Shown here one piece after another: positions 35,673 to 44,557 of a stretch of DNA of 64,000 bases. A program made the position numbers and the translations under genes. How positions within the stretch are numbered: the first letter of the stretch is position 1; each line of letters opens with the position of its first letter. The DNA is taken from NCBI RefSeq assembly GCF_001855555.1, contig NZ_MKCT01000001.1, positions 1,205,625 through 1,269,624 on the forward strand, read 5' to 3'. The notes below the pieces were generated by a model, which was not told the DNA's origin, ran no database searches, and saw nothing but the letters and a program-made list of their open reading frames with translations. Source of the DNA: Chromobacterium sphagni. Its GTDB lineage: Bacteria; Pseudomonadota; Gammaproteobacteria; Burkholderiales; Chromobacteriaceae.

Positions 35673-35746
35673 CAAAACAGCCTTGGGGCAGGGGCTTTAA
35701 GCCGCAGTTTTTTTGATCGGCGGCTTCCTGACGCAAGGCTGTTTTG
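35673..35746. repeat. Nested inverted repeat in non-coding DNA
   Basis: CAAAACAGCCTTG (35673-35685) is perfectly inverted at 35734-35746. Inside it AAGCCGC (35699-35705) is inverted at 35720-35726. The whole forms one long cruciform-like unit between the usp gene and the glutamine synthetase-like gene. It could be a repeat-family member or an RNA hairpin; no terminal duplication was seen. Confidence 0.55.
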
Positions 35747-35781
35747 TCGGGGTTTCTCGGGCCGCAGGGGGCGCCTGGGGT

Positions 35782-35812
35782 GGTCAGGGGGCTGGCGAGA
35801 AGTCCCCTGACC
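35782..35812. repeat. Inverted repeat GGTCAGGGG / CCCCTGACC
   Basis: Perfect 9-bp arms at 35782-35790 and 35804-35812 with a 13-base loop. It is part of a run of hairpins over 35670-35870 that also includes GTCCGC-GCA-GCGGAC near 35848-35862. No gene was seen in the gap. Confidence 0.5.
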
Positions 35813-35914
35813 CGTTCGGCGGGCGGAACCGCCGTGGAAATCATCGTCCGCGCAGCGGACTCCATCGCCTTTGCATTGGCGGCTCCAGACGGTTGCCAAA
35901 CGCCATGCCTGCGA

Positions 35915-37264
35915 TCAGGCCAGCAAGCCCAGATACTGCCGCTCCCAGGTGGTGACCTGGCGGTGGTAGTCGTTCAGCTCCACCTCCTTCACCGCCAGAT
36001 AGGCGCGGCAGAAGTCGGCGCCGAACAGCGTCTCGCCTATCTGTCCCGCCGCCATCGAGGCGCAGGCGGCGTCCAGCGTGGACGGCAGGCTGGCGGCTTG
36101 CTGCTTGAACACATTGCCGTGCGCCGCTTCGTCCGGCGTCAGTCGCTGCTCGATGCCGGCCAGGCCGGCCCCCAGGCTGGCGGCCAACGCCAGGTAGGGG
36201 TTGGCGTCGCAGCCGGGCAGGCGGTTTTCCACCCGCCGCGCCTCCGGGCCGGACACCGGCACCCTGAGGCCGACCGAACGGTTGTCCAGGCCCCAGCTGA
36301 GGTTGACCGGCGCCGCCATGCCCTTGACGAAGCGGCGGTAGGAGTTGGGATTGGGGCAGAACAGCGGCATCAGCTCGGGCAGGTAGCGCTGCAGGCCGGC
36401 GATGAAGCCGAAGAAGGCCGGGCTGGCTTCGCCGCCTTCCTGGCTGAACACATTGCGGCCATGGCGGTCCACCAGGCTCTGGTGGATGTGCATCGAGCTG
36501 CCGGGCTGGCCGGGCAGCGGCTTGGCCATGCATACCGCGCTCAGGCCGTGGCGGTGGGCGATTTCCTTCAGCGCGGTCTTGAACAGGAAGGTGTGGTCGG
36601 CCAGTTGCAGCGCATCGCCGTGCTTGAGGTTGATCTCGAACTGGCTGGGACCCATCTCGTGCACGCAGGTGTCGGTGGCGATGCCCAACAGCTCGCACGC
36701 CTGGTACAGCTCGTCGAAAAAGGCCTCCAGTTCGCCCAGCGCGGAAAAGCCGAAAGCGTCGAAGCCGGTTTCGCGCCGGCCGCAGGGCAGCGCCGGCGGC
36801 TGGAATGGCTGGGCCGGGTCGCCGTGGGCGGCGAACAGGTAGAACTCCAGTTCCGGCGCCACGATGGGGGTCCAGCCGTGGGCGGCGTAGCGCGCCAGCA
36901 GCTGTTTCAGGATGGAGCGCGGCGCCAGCGGCGACAGGCCGCCGTCGTGGTCGACGCAGTCACAGATCACCAGCGCCCGCGGCGTCTTGGCCCAAGGAAC
37001 CAGACGCAGGGTGTCATAATCCGGGACGAGCGTGACGTCCGGATCGTGTTCGCCATAGAAGCTGTAATCGGGGAATTCGCCGATACAGCTTTGCAGCGGC
37101 ACCGCGCGGGCGATGCGCAGCTGCTGGCCCTTGATGAAGGCCGAAGCGGGCAGGGTCTTGCCGCGGGCGAAGCCGTGGACATCGGCGAAGGCGAGTTCCA
37201 CATCCCTCGCTTTGCTGTGTTGCAGCCATTCGATGCGGCCTGCCGGCATGCGGGCATCAGACAT
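35915..37264 (-). CDS. Glutamine synthetase family ligase (PuuA/gamma-glutamyl-amine type)
   Basis: A 449-residue protein of the glutamine synthetase superfamily. It has the beta-grasp N-terminal part (DVHGFARGKTLPA), the first metal-ligand region APELEFYLF, the EMGPSQFEINL segment, SSMHIHQSL, and NRLPGCDANPYLALAASL near the C-terminus. The layout is that of gamma-glutamylpolyamine or PuuA-type ligases rather than GlnA. No other puu genes are adjacent, so the amine substrate is open. GGAGAAA lies six bases before the ATG at 37264. Confidence 0.85.
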   Translation of the reverse strand: MSDARMPAGRIEWLQHSKARDVELAFADVHGFARGKTLPASAFIKGQQLRIARAVPLQSCIGEFPDYSFYGEHDPDVTLVPDYDTLRLVPWAKTPRALVICDCVDHDGGLSPLAPRSILKQLLARYAAHGWTPIVAPELEFYLFAAHGDPAQPFQPPALPCGRRETGFDAFGFSALGELEAFFDELYQACELLGIATDTCVHEMGPSQFEINLKHGDALQLADHTFLFKTALKEIAHRHGLSAVCMAKPLPGQPGSSMHIHQSLVDRHGRNVFSQEGGEASPAFFGFIAGLQRYLPELMPLFCPNPNSYRRFVKGMAAPVNLSWGLDNRSVGLRVPVSGPEARRVENRLPGCDANPYLALAASLGAGLAGIEQRLTPDEAAHGNVFKQQAASLPSTLDAACASMAAGQIGETLFGADFCRAYLAVKEVELNDYHRQVTTWERQYLGLLA

Positions 37265-37383
37265 ACTTTTCTCCACTGAGCGTGCTGGGTTCCTGTCCGT
37301 CCTCAGTATTTTTCTTGCTGTCATGGAGCTTTTGCCCGCATCCATTATGCCAGTCGCAACGGCGACGGCAAGTGCCGCGACGC

Positions 37384-38994
37384 CTACAGCCGGAAGCGGC
37401 CCACCGTCCGGTGCAGATTGGCGGCCTGCTGGTCGATGTCGCGCACCGCCTCCACCGCGTTGCTGACCGAGTTCTGCGTCTCCTCCACCACGCCGGCCAC
37501 CTGTTCCACATTGCCGGCGATATTGGTGCCGGCCTGGCTTTGCTCGCCCATCGCCACCACCACGTTGTGGACGTTTTCCAGCGCGCTGCTGGCCTGGCGG
37601 CTGATGGACTCCAGCGTCTGCGCCGCCTGTTGCACCTGTTCCACGCCGGCCTGCACCGCCGGGCGGATCTGATCCATGTGGCTGGACACGCTGCCGGTTT
37701 CGCTGATCACCGCCTGCACGATGTTGCTGATTTCGTCGGTGGCGCTGGCGGTGCGTTCGGCCAGCTTGCGCACCTCGTCGGCCACCACCGCGAAGCCGCG
37801 GCCCATTTCGCCGGCGCGCGCGGCCTCGATGGCGGCGTTCAGCGCCAAGAGATTGGTCTGGTTGGCGATGTCGCGTATGGTTTCGGCGATGCTGCTGATG
37901 CTGCGGCTGCGCTCGGCCAGCTGCCCCACCATGTCGCTGGCGCTGTGGATCTGGTCGGCGATCTGGCGGATGCCGTCGGCGGCGTTGCCCGCCAGCGTCT
38001 TGCCTTCGCCGGCCAGTTGCGCGGTGTCGCGCGCGCCGTTCTCGGTGTCGCGGGTGCTGGCGCTGACGTGGTCTATGCTGACCGACAGTTGTTCGATGGC
38101 GGCGGCGGCCGAGGTGGTGGACGAGCTGGCGATGCCGGACACCTCATGCACCTTGTCCATGTCGCTGGACAACTGGCGGCAGGATTGGTTGATGCTCTGG
38201 GTGGCCTGGCCTATCTCCTCTATCATCCGCCTGAGCTTGCCCTGCATGTCCTGCATGGCGCCGAGCAGGCTGCCGGAGCCGCCTTTCACCTCTATGGCCA
38301 GGCTGAGGTCGCCGTCAGCGATGGCCTTGACCACTTCGGCGGCGTAGCTGGGCTCGCCGCCCAGCGATTTCAGTATCGAGCGCGACATCCAGCCCACCAG
38401 CGCGCCCAGCACCACGATGCATAGCACCGCCACCAGCAGCAGCGTGCGCGCCTCGCTCCAGAACAGCTGGTCGATGTCGTCGATGAAGATGCCGGTGCCT
38501 ATGGTCCAGCCCCAGGGGTCGAAGCGGAACACGCCGTTGAGCTTGGGGAATTCTTCCGCGCCGCTGCCGGCGCGCTTGGTCTGGATGGTCAGCACGCCGT
38601 AGTGGTCCTGCTGCATCGCCTCCTCGTAGGCCTGCACCGTGGTGCGGCCATCGGGCAGCTTGCTGCCCATGTCCACTTTGCCCACCCGGTCCTTGCTGGG
38701 GTGGAACAGCACCAGGTTGTCGCGGTTGCGGCCGAAGAAATAGATGTCGCCCACTTTCAGCGCGGAGAGCGCGGCGATGGCCTGGCGCTGCGCCTCCTGG
38801 CGCGGCATGCCCTTGGCCTCCTGTTGCTGGAAGTGGCTGAGGCTGTTCTCCGCCATTTTCAGCAGATGGACGATTTGCTCGCGTTTTTCCTGGTGCAGGG
38901 TGGCGCGGGTGGAGAACAGCGCCACGGTGGCGATGCCTAGCAGCGCCAGCAGGCTGGCGGCGATGATGATGATCAGGCGGGTATTCAGCTGCAT
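37384..38994 (-). CDS. Methyl-accepting chemotaxis protein with single-Cache sensor
   Basis: A 536-residue chemoreceptor. One span near residues 8-28 and another near 190-212 bracket a periplasmic single-Cache (sCache_2) domain with [20 protein letters not shown] and [25 protein letters not shown] linker follows, then the signalling hairpin tip [44 protein letters not shown]. It relays ligand binding to CheA/CheW. No che genes are nearby. The ATG at 38994 starts directly before the first span; its ribosome-binding site is weak. Confidence 0.94.
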   Translation of the reverse strand: MQLNTRLIIIIAASLLALLGIATVALFSTRATLHQEKREQIVHLLKMAENSLSHFQQQEAKGMPRQEAQRQAIAALSALKVGDIYFFGRNRDNLVLFHPSKDRVGKVDMGSKLPDGRTTVQAYEEAMQQDHYGVLTIQTKRAGSGAEEFPKLNGVFRFDPWGWTIGTGIFIDDIDQLFWSEARTLLLVAVLCIVVLGALVGWMSRSILKSLGGEPSYAAEVVKAIADGDLSLAIEVKGGSGSLLGAMQDMQGKLRRMIEEIGQATQSINQSCRQLSSDMDKVHEVSGIASSSTTSAAAAIEQLSVSIDHVSASTRDTENGARDTAQLAGEGKTLAGNAADGIRQIADQIHSASDMVGQLAERSRSISSIAETIRDIANQTNLLALNAAIEAARAGEMGRGFAVVADEVRKLAERTASATDEISNIVQAVISETGSVSSHMDQIRPAVQAGVEQVQQAAQTLESISRQASSALENVHNVVVAMGEQSQAGTNIAGNVEQVAGVVEETQNSVSNAVEAVRDIDQQAANLHRTVGRFRL

Positions 38995-39143
38995 TTTCAA
39001 TACTCTGATGGGGTAGGAACAAGCCGCCTGGCAGGCGGCGATGCCCGCTATGACTGCAGCGGCGGGCATCGACTGGATTATGCGTTTCTGTGGTTACAGT
39101 CTAGTTCAGAGTAAGAAAATCAAAATTGGAAGTTTCCCTTATG

Positions 39144-40553
39144 TCAACGTGTTGCCGGCGCGCACGGCAAACGGCCGCTCTGGATGGCGGCGTCGAACAG
39201 CCGGTAGTCCGCCTCCACCTGGTCGGCATAGGCCTGGGCGTAGTCGGCCAGCGCCTGGTCGAACTTGTCGCTTTCGCCCAGATAGCCGGCGATTTCGGCG
39301 GCGCAGCCGCCCGATTTTGCATGGGCGCGCGCCAGCGTCCAGGCGCAGGCCTGGCCGTAGCTGGCCAGCTCGCCGGCGCTGGCGAAGGTTTCCAGCGCCG
39401 GCGCGCCCTTCATGTCGCGCAGCTGGCGCATGTAGAAGTGGCGGTCGTCGGCGCTGTGGGTCCAGCCCAGGAACAGGTCGCTGGTCGCCTGCATCAGGCG
39501 TTGGCCGAACACCACCCGCTTGCCCTGGTTGCCGTGCACGCACTCCTGGGTGAAGGCTTCCAGCACCGATGGCCTCGCCTCTTTCAATTGCAGGAACAGC
39601 GGCTGGTCGTAGTCGTCCTGCAGCAGCAGCACCAGGCAGCGGGTGCCGACGCTGCCCACCCCCACCACCTTGAAGGCCACGTCCACCAGGCGGAAGCGCT
39701 GCAGCAGTTCGCGGCGGTCTTCCTTCAAGGTGGCAATGTAACGGTTCAGCATGCCCTGCACCTTGGCCAGGCTGTCGTCGCCCAGCCAGTCGTCGCAGGC
39801 CGCTAGCGGGCCGCCGGCCTGGTCCAGGTGGAAGATCACCGGCGGGTTGTCGCGCAGGCGCAGGCCGCCGTCCTCGTTTTCCGTCATCTTGGGCAGCAGC
39901 CGTTCCTGGGTCTGGCTGCGCGCCTTGTCGGCCACTTTCTGCAATTGCTGGCGCGTCGCCTCGTCCGGCGCGTGCGACAGCAGCTCCTCGAAGCCCACCC
40001 GGCAATACCACAGTTCCAGCTGGCTCATCTGCGAGAAGGCGTGCAGGCGGCGGCGGTAGGTTTCGGCGAGCCGCAGCACGGTGGCGCGCGCCTCGCCGGC
40101 ATTGAAGCCGCGGCTGCGCGAGGCCAGCACCAGGCTGACAGCCAGTCGTTTGACGTCCCATTCCCACGGACCGGGATGGGTTTCGTCGAAATCGTTGATG
40201 TCGAACACCAATTGCCGCTCCGGCGAGGCGAAGAAGCCGAAGTTCATCAAATGGGCGTCACCGCAGATCTGCAAGCGAAGGCCGCTATCGGGACCGGCGG
40301 CCAGATCGGCGGCCTGGATCATCGCCATGCCGCGGAAGAAGGCGAACGGCGAGGCGCGCATGCGGGCGTAGCGCAGCGGTGCCAGCGCCGGCACCCTGCC
40401 CTGGGAGGTGGACTCCACCAGCGCCACCACGTCGCGGTCGGCCGCCAGGTGGCAATCGGCCTGGCTGGCGCGGGGACAGCTCTGGCGGCGTGCCTTGCCG
40501 TCGGTGTAGTGCTGGTCGTACTTCGGGTGGGAGGCTGCTGGCATCGGATGCAT
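39144..40553 (-). CDS. DUF2252 protein (kinase-like fold)
   Basis: A 469-residue DUF2252 protein. The segments LQICGDAHLMNFGFF and LVFDINDFDETHPGPWEWDVKRL resemble the catalytic and metal-binding loops of aminoglycoside-phosphotransferase-like kinases, and VGVGSVGTRC is a second conserved segment. No substrate is known. The ATG at 40544 is an alternative start. Its upstream region is the DnaA-box cluster, which may place it under DnaA influence. Confidence 0.85.
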   Translation of the reverse strand: MHPMPAASHPKYDQHYTDGKARRQSCPRASQADCHLAADRDVVALVESTSQGRVPALAPLRYARMRASPFAFFRGMAMIQAADLAAGPDSGLRLQICGDAHLMNFGFFASPERQLVFDINDFDETHPGPWEWDVKRLAVSLVLASRSRGFNAGEARATVLRLAETYRRRLHAFSQMSQLELWYCRVGFEELLSHAPDEATRQQLQKVADKARSQTQERLLPKMTENEDGGLRLRDNPPVIFHLDQAGGPLAACDDWLGDDSLAKVQGMLNRYIATLKEDRRELLQRFRLVDVAFKVVGVGSVGTRCLVLLLQDDYDQPLFLQLKEARPSVLEAFTQECVHGNQGKRVVFGQRLMQATSDLFLGWTHSADDRHFYMRQLRDMKGAPALETFASAGELASYGQACAWTLARAHAKSGGCAAEIAGYLGESDKFDQALADYAQAYADQVEADYRLFDAAIQSGRLPCAPATR

Positions 40554-40622
40554 CCATGGTTGGGCGGTAAGCCGACAGTGTAAACCGCGGCGGCGTTCCG
40601 CGCCGTCTGAGCGCTGTCAAGT

Positions 40623-40794
40623 TTGTCCACAGCTTGTTCCGGAACTATCCACACTGTGCACAGGTGCTTGTGGATGGTTTTTTTATCCACAGATCGGTCA
40701 CGAAATGTCACGATTTAAGAGTGGTTTTACACAGAGTTATCCAGTTTTATCCAGACTATCCACAGGAGGGAAGGGTTTTTCCGACTTGTTCACA
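40623..40794. promoter_or_regulatory. Cluster of DnaA-box-like sequences
   Basis: Within 172 bases lie one perfect DnaA box TTATCCACA (40683-40691) and several one-mismatch copies: TTGTCCACA (40623-40631), CTATCCACA (40645-40653 and 40756-40764), TTATCCAGA (40747-40755) and TTGTTCACA (40786-40794). Weaker matches lie at 40654-40662, 40669-40677 (reverse) and 40737-40745. No dnaA, dnaN or gyrB is adjacent, so a DnaA-titrating or reactivating site is more likely than the main origin. Confidence 0.6.
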
Positions 40795-41155
40795 GCTTCT
40801 TGCCGCTGCAGCTGTGGATCAGCCGCTTCCAGGCCGGGCTCAGCGGCAGGCCGTTCAGCTGGATTTGCAACCGGCTGCCATCAGCCTGCGGCAGAATCTC
40901 GACCCGGGTGCCGGAGGCGTCGCTGGCCGGATTGCGCATCGCCAGGCTGTGGCTGCCATCGCTGGCGTCGCGCCGTTCGATGAAGTCGTTGGGGATGTGC
41001 AATTTTTGCAGGCCCTGCTGCAGGCAATCGGTCAGTTGGGCGGGCGGGCGGGATGAGTCGAGCGCGGGGCCGGTGGTGGCCGCGCGCAGCGGCGTGGTGC
41101 AGGCGAGCAAGGGCAGGGACAGGACAAGGGATAGCAACAGGCGGAACTTCGGCAT
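40790..41155 (-). CDS. Small lipoprotein of unknown function
   Basis: A 121-residue protein with a signal peptide and lipobox (LSLPLLAC, Cys19). The mature part has two further cysteines (TDCLQQG and IHSCSGKKL) that could form a disulfide. No family is recognised. Its stop codon overlaps the last DnaA-box-like site. Confidence 0.65.
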   Translation of the reverse strand: MPKFRLLLSLVLSLPLLACTTPLRAATTGPALDSSRPPAQLTDCLQQGLQKLHIPNDFIERRDASDGSHSLAMRNPASDASGTRVEILPQADGSRLQIQLNGLPLSPAWKRLIHSCSGKKL

Positions 41156-41249
41156 CGGTGTGGCGCTTCTGGCTGAGTGGCGATGCCTTGTTGGTGGCCG
41201 GCGGGCGGCCGGGGTTCCGGCTGCCCGCGCGGCAAGATGTTAAGCGATA

Positions 41250-41726
41250 TTACGCGAAGCGTTCGCCCGGCTGCGCGCGGCGCAGGAAGGCCAGCATCCC
41301 GGCCACCCGGGCGTCGCCTTCGGCCGGCGACCATTCCGCCAGGTCGGTGGCCGGGATCGGTTGATAAGGGCCGCGCTTCACTTCGAACACCACGCTGCCC
41401 GGTTCAAGCGACACCACCGAGTGCCAGGTGTTCGCCGGCGCCTCGAACACGCGCACGCCGCCTTCGCCCAGGCGGTAGCGGGCGACCACGGTTTCGCCCG
41501 CGGCATCAAACTCGATCCAGTCCAGCGCGCCGGATAGAACGATCAGCAGTTCCGGGCTGCCCGGATGGCGGTGCGGACGGACATAAGTGTCCGGCTCCAT
41601 GGCGATGGCCAGGCGCTGGATAACGTCGTCCAGCTCGCTATGGATATTGTGGTGGGCGCGCAGGCGCGGGGCACAGGCGGCCTGGGCGGACAGCGCGGCG
41701 AGGTCTTGGTTGTTCAGGGTTTTCAT
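41250..41726 (-). CDS. WbuC-family cupin
   Basis: A 158-residue cupin-fold protein of the WbuC type. Features seen are RLRAHHNIH, VQ/IQRLAIAMEPDTYVRPHRHPGSPELL with the cupin histidines, and a second motif with NTWHSVVSLEPGSVVFEVKRGPY. WbuC-like genes often lie in polysaccharide clusters but this one is isolated. The function is unproven. Confidence 0.83.
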   Translation of the reverse strand: MKTLNNQDLAALSAQAACAPRLRAHHNIHSELDDVIQRLAIAMEPDTYVRPHRHPGSPELLIVLSGALDWIEFDAAGETVVARYRLGEGGVRVFEAPANTWHSVVSLEPGSVVFEVKRGPYQPIPATDLAEWSPAEGDARVAGMLAFLRRAQPGERFA

Positions 41727-42082
41727 TTTGACAAGGCGGGCGTGAAAGCAAAGCGCGATTATGGCGCGAAACGCCTTGAACGTCTTGTTTCCGAATGCTT
41801 ATCGATAATCGAGAATATTTTGCGATGACTTGAAATCGATGACCTTGGCATCAATATCTGCTTCCTACCATTTGCTTGCTAATTATCAGGACGCGGCTGA
41901 TGGCGCTTGTCCGACCGGCCGCCCGAGGCCGGCATCGGAGAAGGCATCGGACCTGTGCTGATCCCGCGATGGCCGCTGCGGATTTTCGCCGCGATTCACA
42001 CCAACCGGCCTACCTTCAATGGCTAGCCAAGCCAAGCGGCTGTTGGCCTGGGGCCGGCCAATAAAAAAGAAGAGGAACATTG
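41727..42082. other. 356-base gap without a recognised gene
   Basis: Lies between the divergent WbuC-like and aspartic-protease genes and should hold both promoters. Several short frames have no ribosome-binding site or family resemblance. The left part (41790-41880) is AT-rich. Confidence 0.4.
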
Positions 42083-43021
42083 ATGAAAGCAAAGACATCG
42101 TTGCTGGTTGCGCTGGCATTGGCGACGCTCGCCAGCACTGCGTCGGCGCAGCCTGCTCCGGCTGCCGCGGATCAGCCGCAGATCCAGGCCGCCGTGCCCG
42201 TGATGCCGCAGGCCAATGGTTTCGTCGCGGTAACCGCCCGGCTCAACGGTATCGAAGGACGTTTCTTGCTCGACACCGGAGCGCGCATCACATGCGTCAG
42301 CCGTACCCAGGCGGCTCGCTTTGGCCTGGAAAAGGATGGGGAGGTCAGCAAAAGCAATGGATCGGCAGGCGCAACCTCGGTGAAACAAGTCGCCGGCAAT
42401 CGCCTGGAATGGGGCGGGCAGCCGGCGGCCAGCAAGCTGAAAGTCTATCTGACCGATTTTTCCGCGATCAACCATGGCCTGGCGGAGGATGGCGTGGCGG
42501 CTGTGGATGGCGTGATTGGCATGGACGTGCTCCGGACGCAGCATGCGGTGCTCGATTATTCCAGGCGACAGTTGCGATCAGGCAATGCAGCCATGCCATC
42601 CGCTGAGTATGAGGTGTTGCCGCTCAATCCGATCGGGGACGCGCAGTTGACGGTGGAAGGGACGATCAACGGGGTGAGCGGCCGCTTCGTCCTCGACTCT
42701 GCCGCCGGGGGCACCTTGTCCACCGACGATGCGCATGCGGCCAAGTTCCACCTGGTCAAACAGCCCGGCAGCGGCAAGGTTGAGGGCATAGGCGGCAGCG
42801 TCGACAGCAATATCTATCTGCTGGACCGCCTGCAGCTGGGACCACGATTCGTGATGAGGCAGGAGAAGGTTGCCACCTTTGATCTGGCAGGCATCAACGC
42901 CGCGCTCAAGGCTAAGGGGGAGGAAGAGGTGGATGGTTTGCTGGGCGCCGGCGTGTTGAACCGGGGGGAGGCAATTCTGGACATGGGGCAACTGCAGTTG
43001 CAGCTTAAATCATCGATGTGA
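42083..43021 (+). CDS. Exported two-lobed retropepsin-like aspartic protease
   Basis: A 312-residue protein with a signal peptide ending ASTASA. It contains two tandem retropepsin-like lobes. The first has GRFLLDTGARITCVS (catalytic-type Asp64-Thr65-Gly66) and closes with VDGVIGMDVLRTQHAVLDY near 141-159. The second has GRFVLDSAAGGTLS (Asp205-Ser206-Ala207) and closes with VDGLLGAGVLNRGEAILDM near 283-301. The DSA in place of DTG may weaken or alter catalysis. GAGGAAC lies before the ATG. It could act in the periplasm, but its substrate is unknown. Confidence 0.82.
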   Translation: MKAKTSLLVALALATLASTASAQPAPAAADQPQIQAAVPVMPQANGFVAVTARLNGIEGRFLLDTGARITCVSRTQAARFGLEKDGEVSKSNGSAGATSVKQVAGNRLEWGGQPAASKLKVYLTDFSAINHGLAEDGVAAVDGVIGMDVLRTQHAVLDYSRRQLRSGNAAMPSAEYEVLPLNPIGDAQLTVEGTINGVSGRFVLDSAAGGTLSTDDAHAAKFHLVKQPGSGKVEGIGGSVDSNIYLLDRLQLGPRFVMRQEKVATFDLAGINAALKAKGEEEVDGLLGAGVLNRGEAILDMGQLQLQLKSSM

Positions 43022-43076
43022 TCATGCGGCCGGCGATGTCCGGCGTACCGCCAGGCGCCGCGGATGCGGGTTCGAG

Positions 43077-43105
43077 GGAAGGTCTGCGGCTTGCTCAGAC
43101 CTTCC
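43077..43105 (+). terminator. Possible terminator hairpin after the aspartic-protease gene
   Basis: GGAAGGTCTG (43077-43086) pairs perfectly with CAGACCTTCC (43096-43105). No T run follows, so strength is uncertain. Confidence 0.45.
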
Positions 43106-43204
43106 CCGCGAGCAGGATCTGCATTTGCGCCCCTCTTTCCCAATCCCGTCCCAAAGAGGGCCAGGCGCGGGGAGAGGGGCGGCGGGGCAGTTTAAGACGC
43201 CGAC

Positions 43205-44464
43205 TTACTGCCGGATCTGCCCATCCCCCAGCACGATCCACTTCTGGCTGGTGAGGCCGGTCAGGCCGACCGGGCCGCGGGCGTGGATCTTGTCGGTGGA
43301 GATGCCTATCTCCGCGCCCAGGCCGTATTCGAAGCCGTCGGCGAAACGGGTGGAGGCGTTGACCATCACGCTGGCGGAGTCCACCTCGCGCAGGAAGCGG
43401 CGCGCGCGGCCGTAGTCTTCGCTGACGATGGCGTCGGTGTGGTGGCTGCCCCAGTGGTTGATGTGCTCGATGGCTTCGTCGATGTCCTTCACCACCTTCA
43501 CCGCCAGGATGGGCGCCAGGTATTCGCTGGCCCAGTCATCGTCGGTGGCGGTCTTGACCTGATCGCCCAGGATGGCGCGGGCGCGCTCGCAGCCGCGCAG
43601 CTCCACGCTTTTTTCCCAGTAGGCCTCGGCCAGCCGCGGCAGGATGAATTCGGCGAAGGCGGTGTGCACCAGCAGCGTTTCCATGGTGTTGCAGGTGCCG
43701 TAGCGGTGGGTCTTGGCGTTCAGCGCGATGCTGAAGGCCTTGTCCGGATTGGCGGTGTCGTCGATGTAGACGTGGCAGTTGCCGTCCAGGTGCTTGATCA
43801 CCGGCACCCGCGCTTCGCTGCTGATGCGGGCGATCAGGCCCTTGCCGCCGCGCGGCACGATCACGTCTACGTATTCCGGCATGGCGATCAGTTCGCCCAC
43901 CGCGGCGCGGTCGGTGGTTTCCAGCACCTGCACCGCTTCGGCCGGCAGGCCGGCGGCGTTCAGCCCCTCGTGCACGCAGGCGGCGATGGCCTGGTTGCTG
44001 TGGAAGGCTTCCGAGCCGCCGCGCAGTATGGTGGCGTTGCCCGATTTCAGGCACAGGCCGGCGGCGTCGGCGGTAACGTTGGGGCGGGCCTCGTAAATGA
44101 TGCCGACCACGCCCAGCGGCACCCGCATCTTGCCCAGCTGGATGCCGGACGGGCGGTAGGCCATCTCGCTCACTTCTCCCACCGGGTCGGGCAGCGCGGC
44201 GATCTGGCGCAGGCCGTCGGCCATGGCCAGCACGCCATTGGCGGACAGCGTCAGCCGGTCCAGCATCGCCGCGTCCAGGCCGGCCAGGCGCGCGGCGTCG
44301 AGGTCCCGCCGGTTGGCGGCCAGCAGTTTGTCCTGATCGCGGACGATGGCGTCGGCGATGGCGATCAGCGCGTCGTTCTTCTGCCTGGTGTCGGCGCGGG
44401 CGAGCAGGCGCGAAGCCTTGCGCGCGGCCTTGCCCAGCTGCTGCATGTATTCTTTCACGTTCAT
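43205..44464 (-). CDS. proA: Glutamate-5-semialdehyde dehydrogenase (gamma-glutamyl phosphate reductase)
   Basis: A 419-residue NADPH-dependent enzyme of proline synthesis, converting gamma-glutamyl phosphate to glutamate semialdehyde. Conserved segments are [16 protein letters not shown] near 118, [11 protein letters not shown], the catalytic-cysteine segment [13 protein letters not shown] near 258, and the C-terminal [13 protein letters not shown]. proB is not in this window. Length and motifs match the family. Confidence 0.96.
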   Translation of the reverse strand: MNVKEYMQQLGKAARKASRLLARADTRQKNDALIAIADAIVRDQDKLLAANRRDLDAARLAGLDAAMLDRLTLSANGVLAMADGLRQIAALPDPVGEVSEMAYRPSGIQLGKMRVPLGVVGIIYEARPNVTADAAGLCLKSGNATILRGGSEAFHSNQAIAACVHEGLNAAGLPAEAVQVLETTDRAAVGELIAMPEYVDVIVPRGGKGLIARISSEARVPVIKHLDGNCHVYIDDTANPDKAFSIALNAKTHRYGTCNTMETLLVHTAFAEFILPRLAEAYWEKSVELRGCERARAILGDQVKTATDDDWASEYLAPILAVKVVKDIDEAIEHINHWGSHHTDAIVSEDYGRARRFLREVDSASVMVNASTRFADGFEYGLGAEIGISTDKIHARGPVGLTGLTSQKWIVLGDGQIRQ

Positions 44465-44557
44465 GACGGATGGCCCTGTTTGCTCTCGTTTTTCAGATTG
44501 GTTCCAGCTTAAACCAAAGCGCAGCCTGCGGCCAGAGACTGTCCGCGTACGGATTGG

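Noticed and set aside
35713..35955. Glycine-rich short protein in the hairpin region
   Set aside because: The frame runs through the inverted repeats and into the end of the glutamine synthetase-like gene with no ribosome-binding site.
40623..40794. Main chromosomal origin oriC
   Set aside because: No dnaA, dnaN, gyrB, rpmH or parAB nearby and no strong AT-rich unwinding element next to the boxes.
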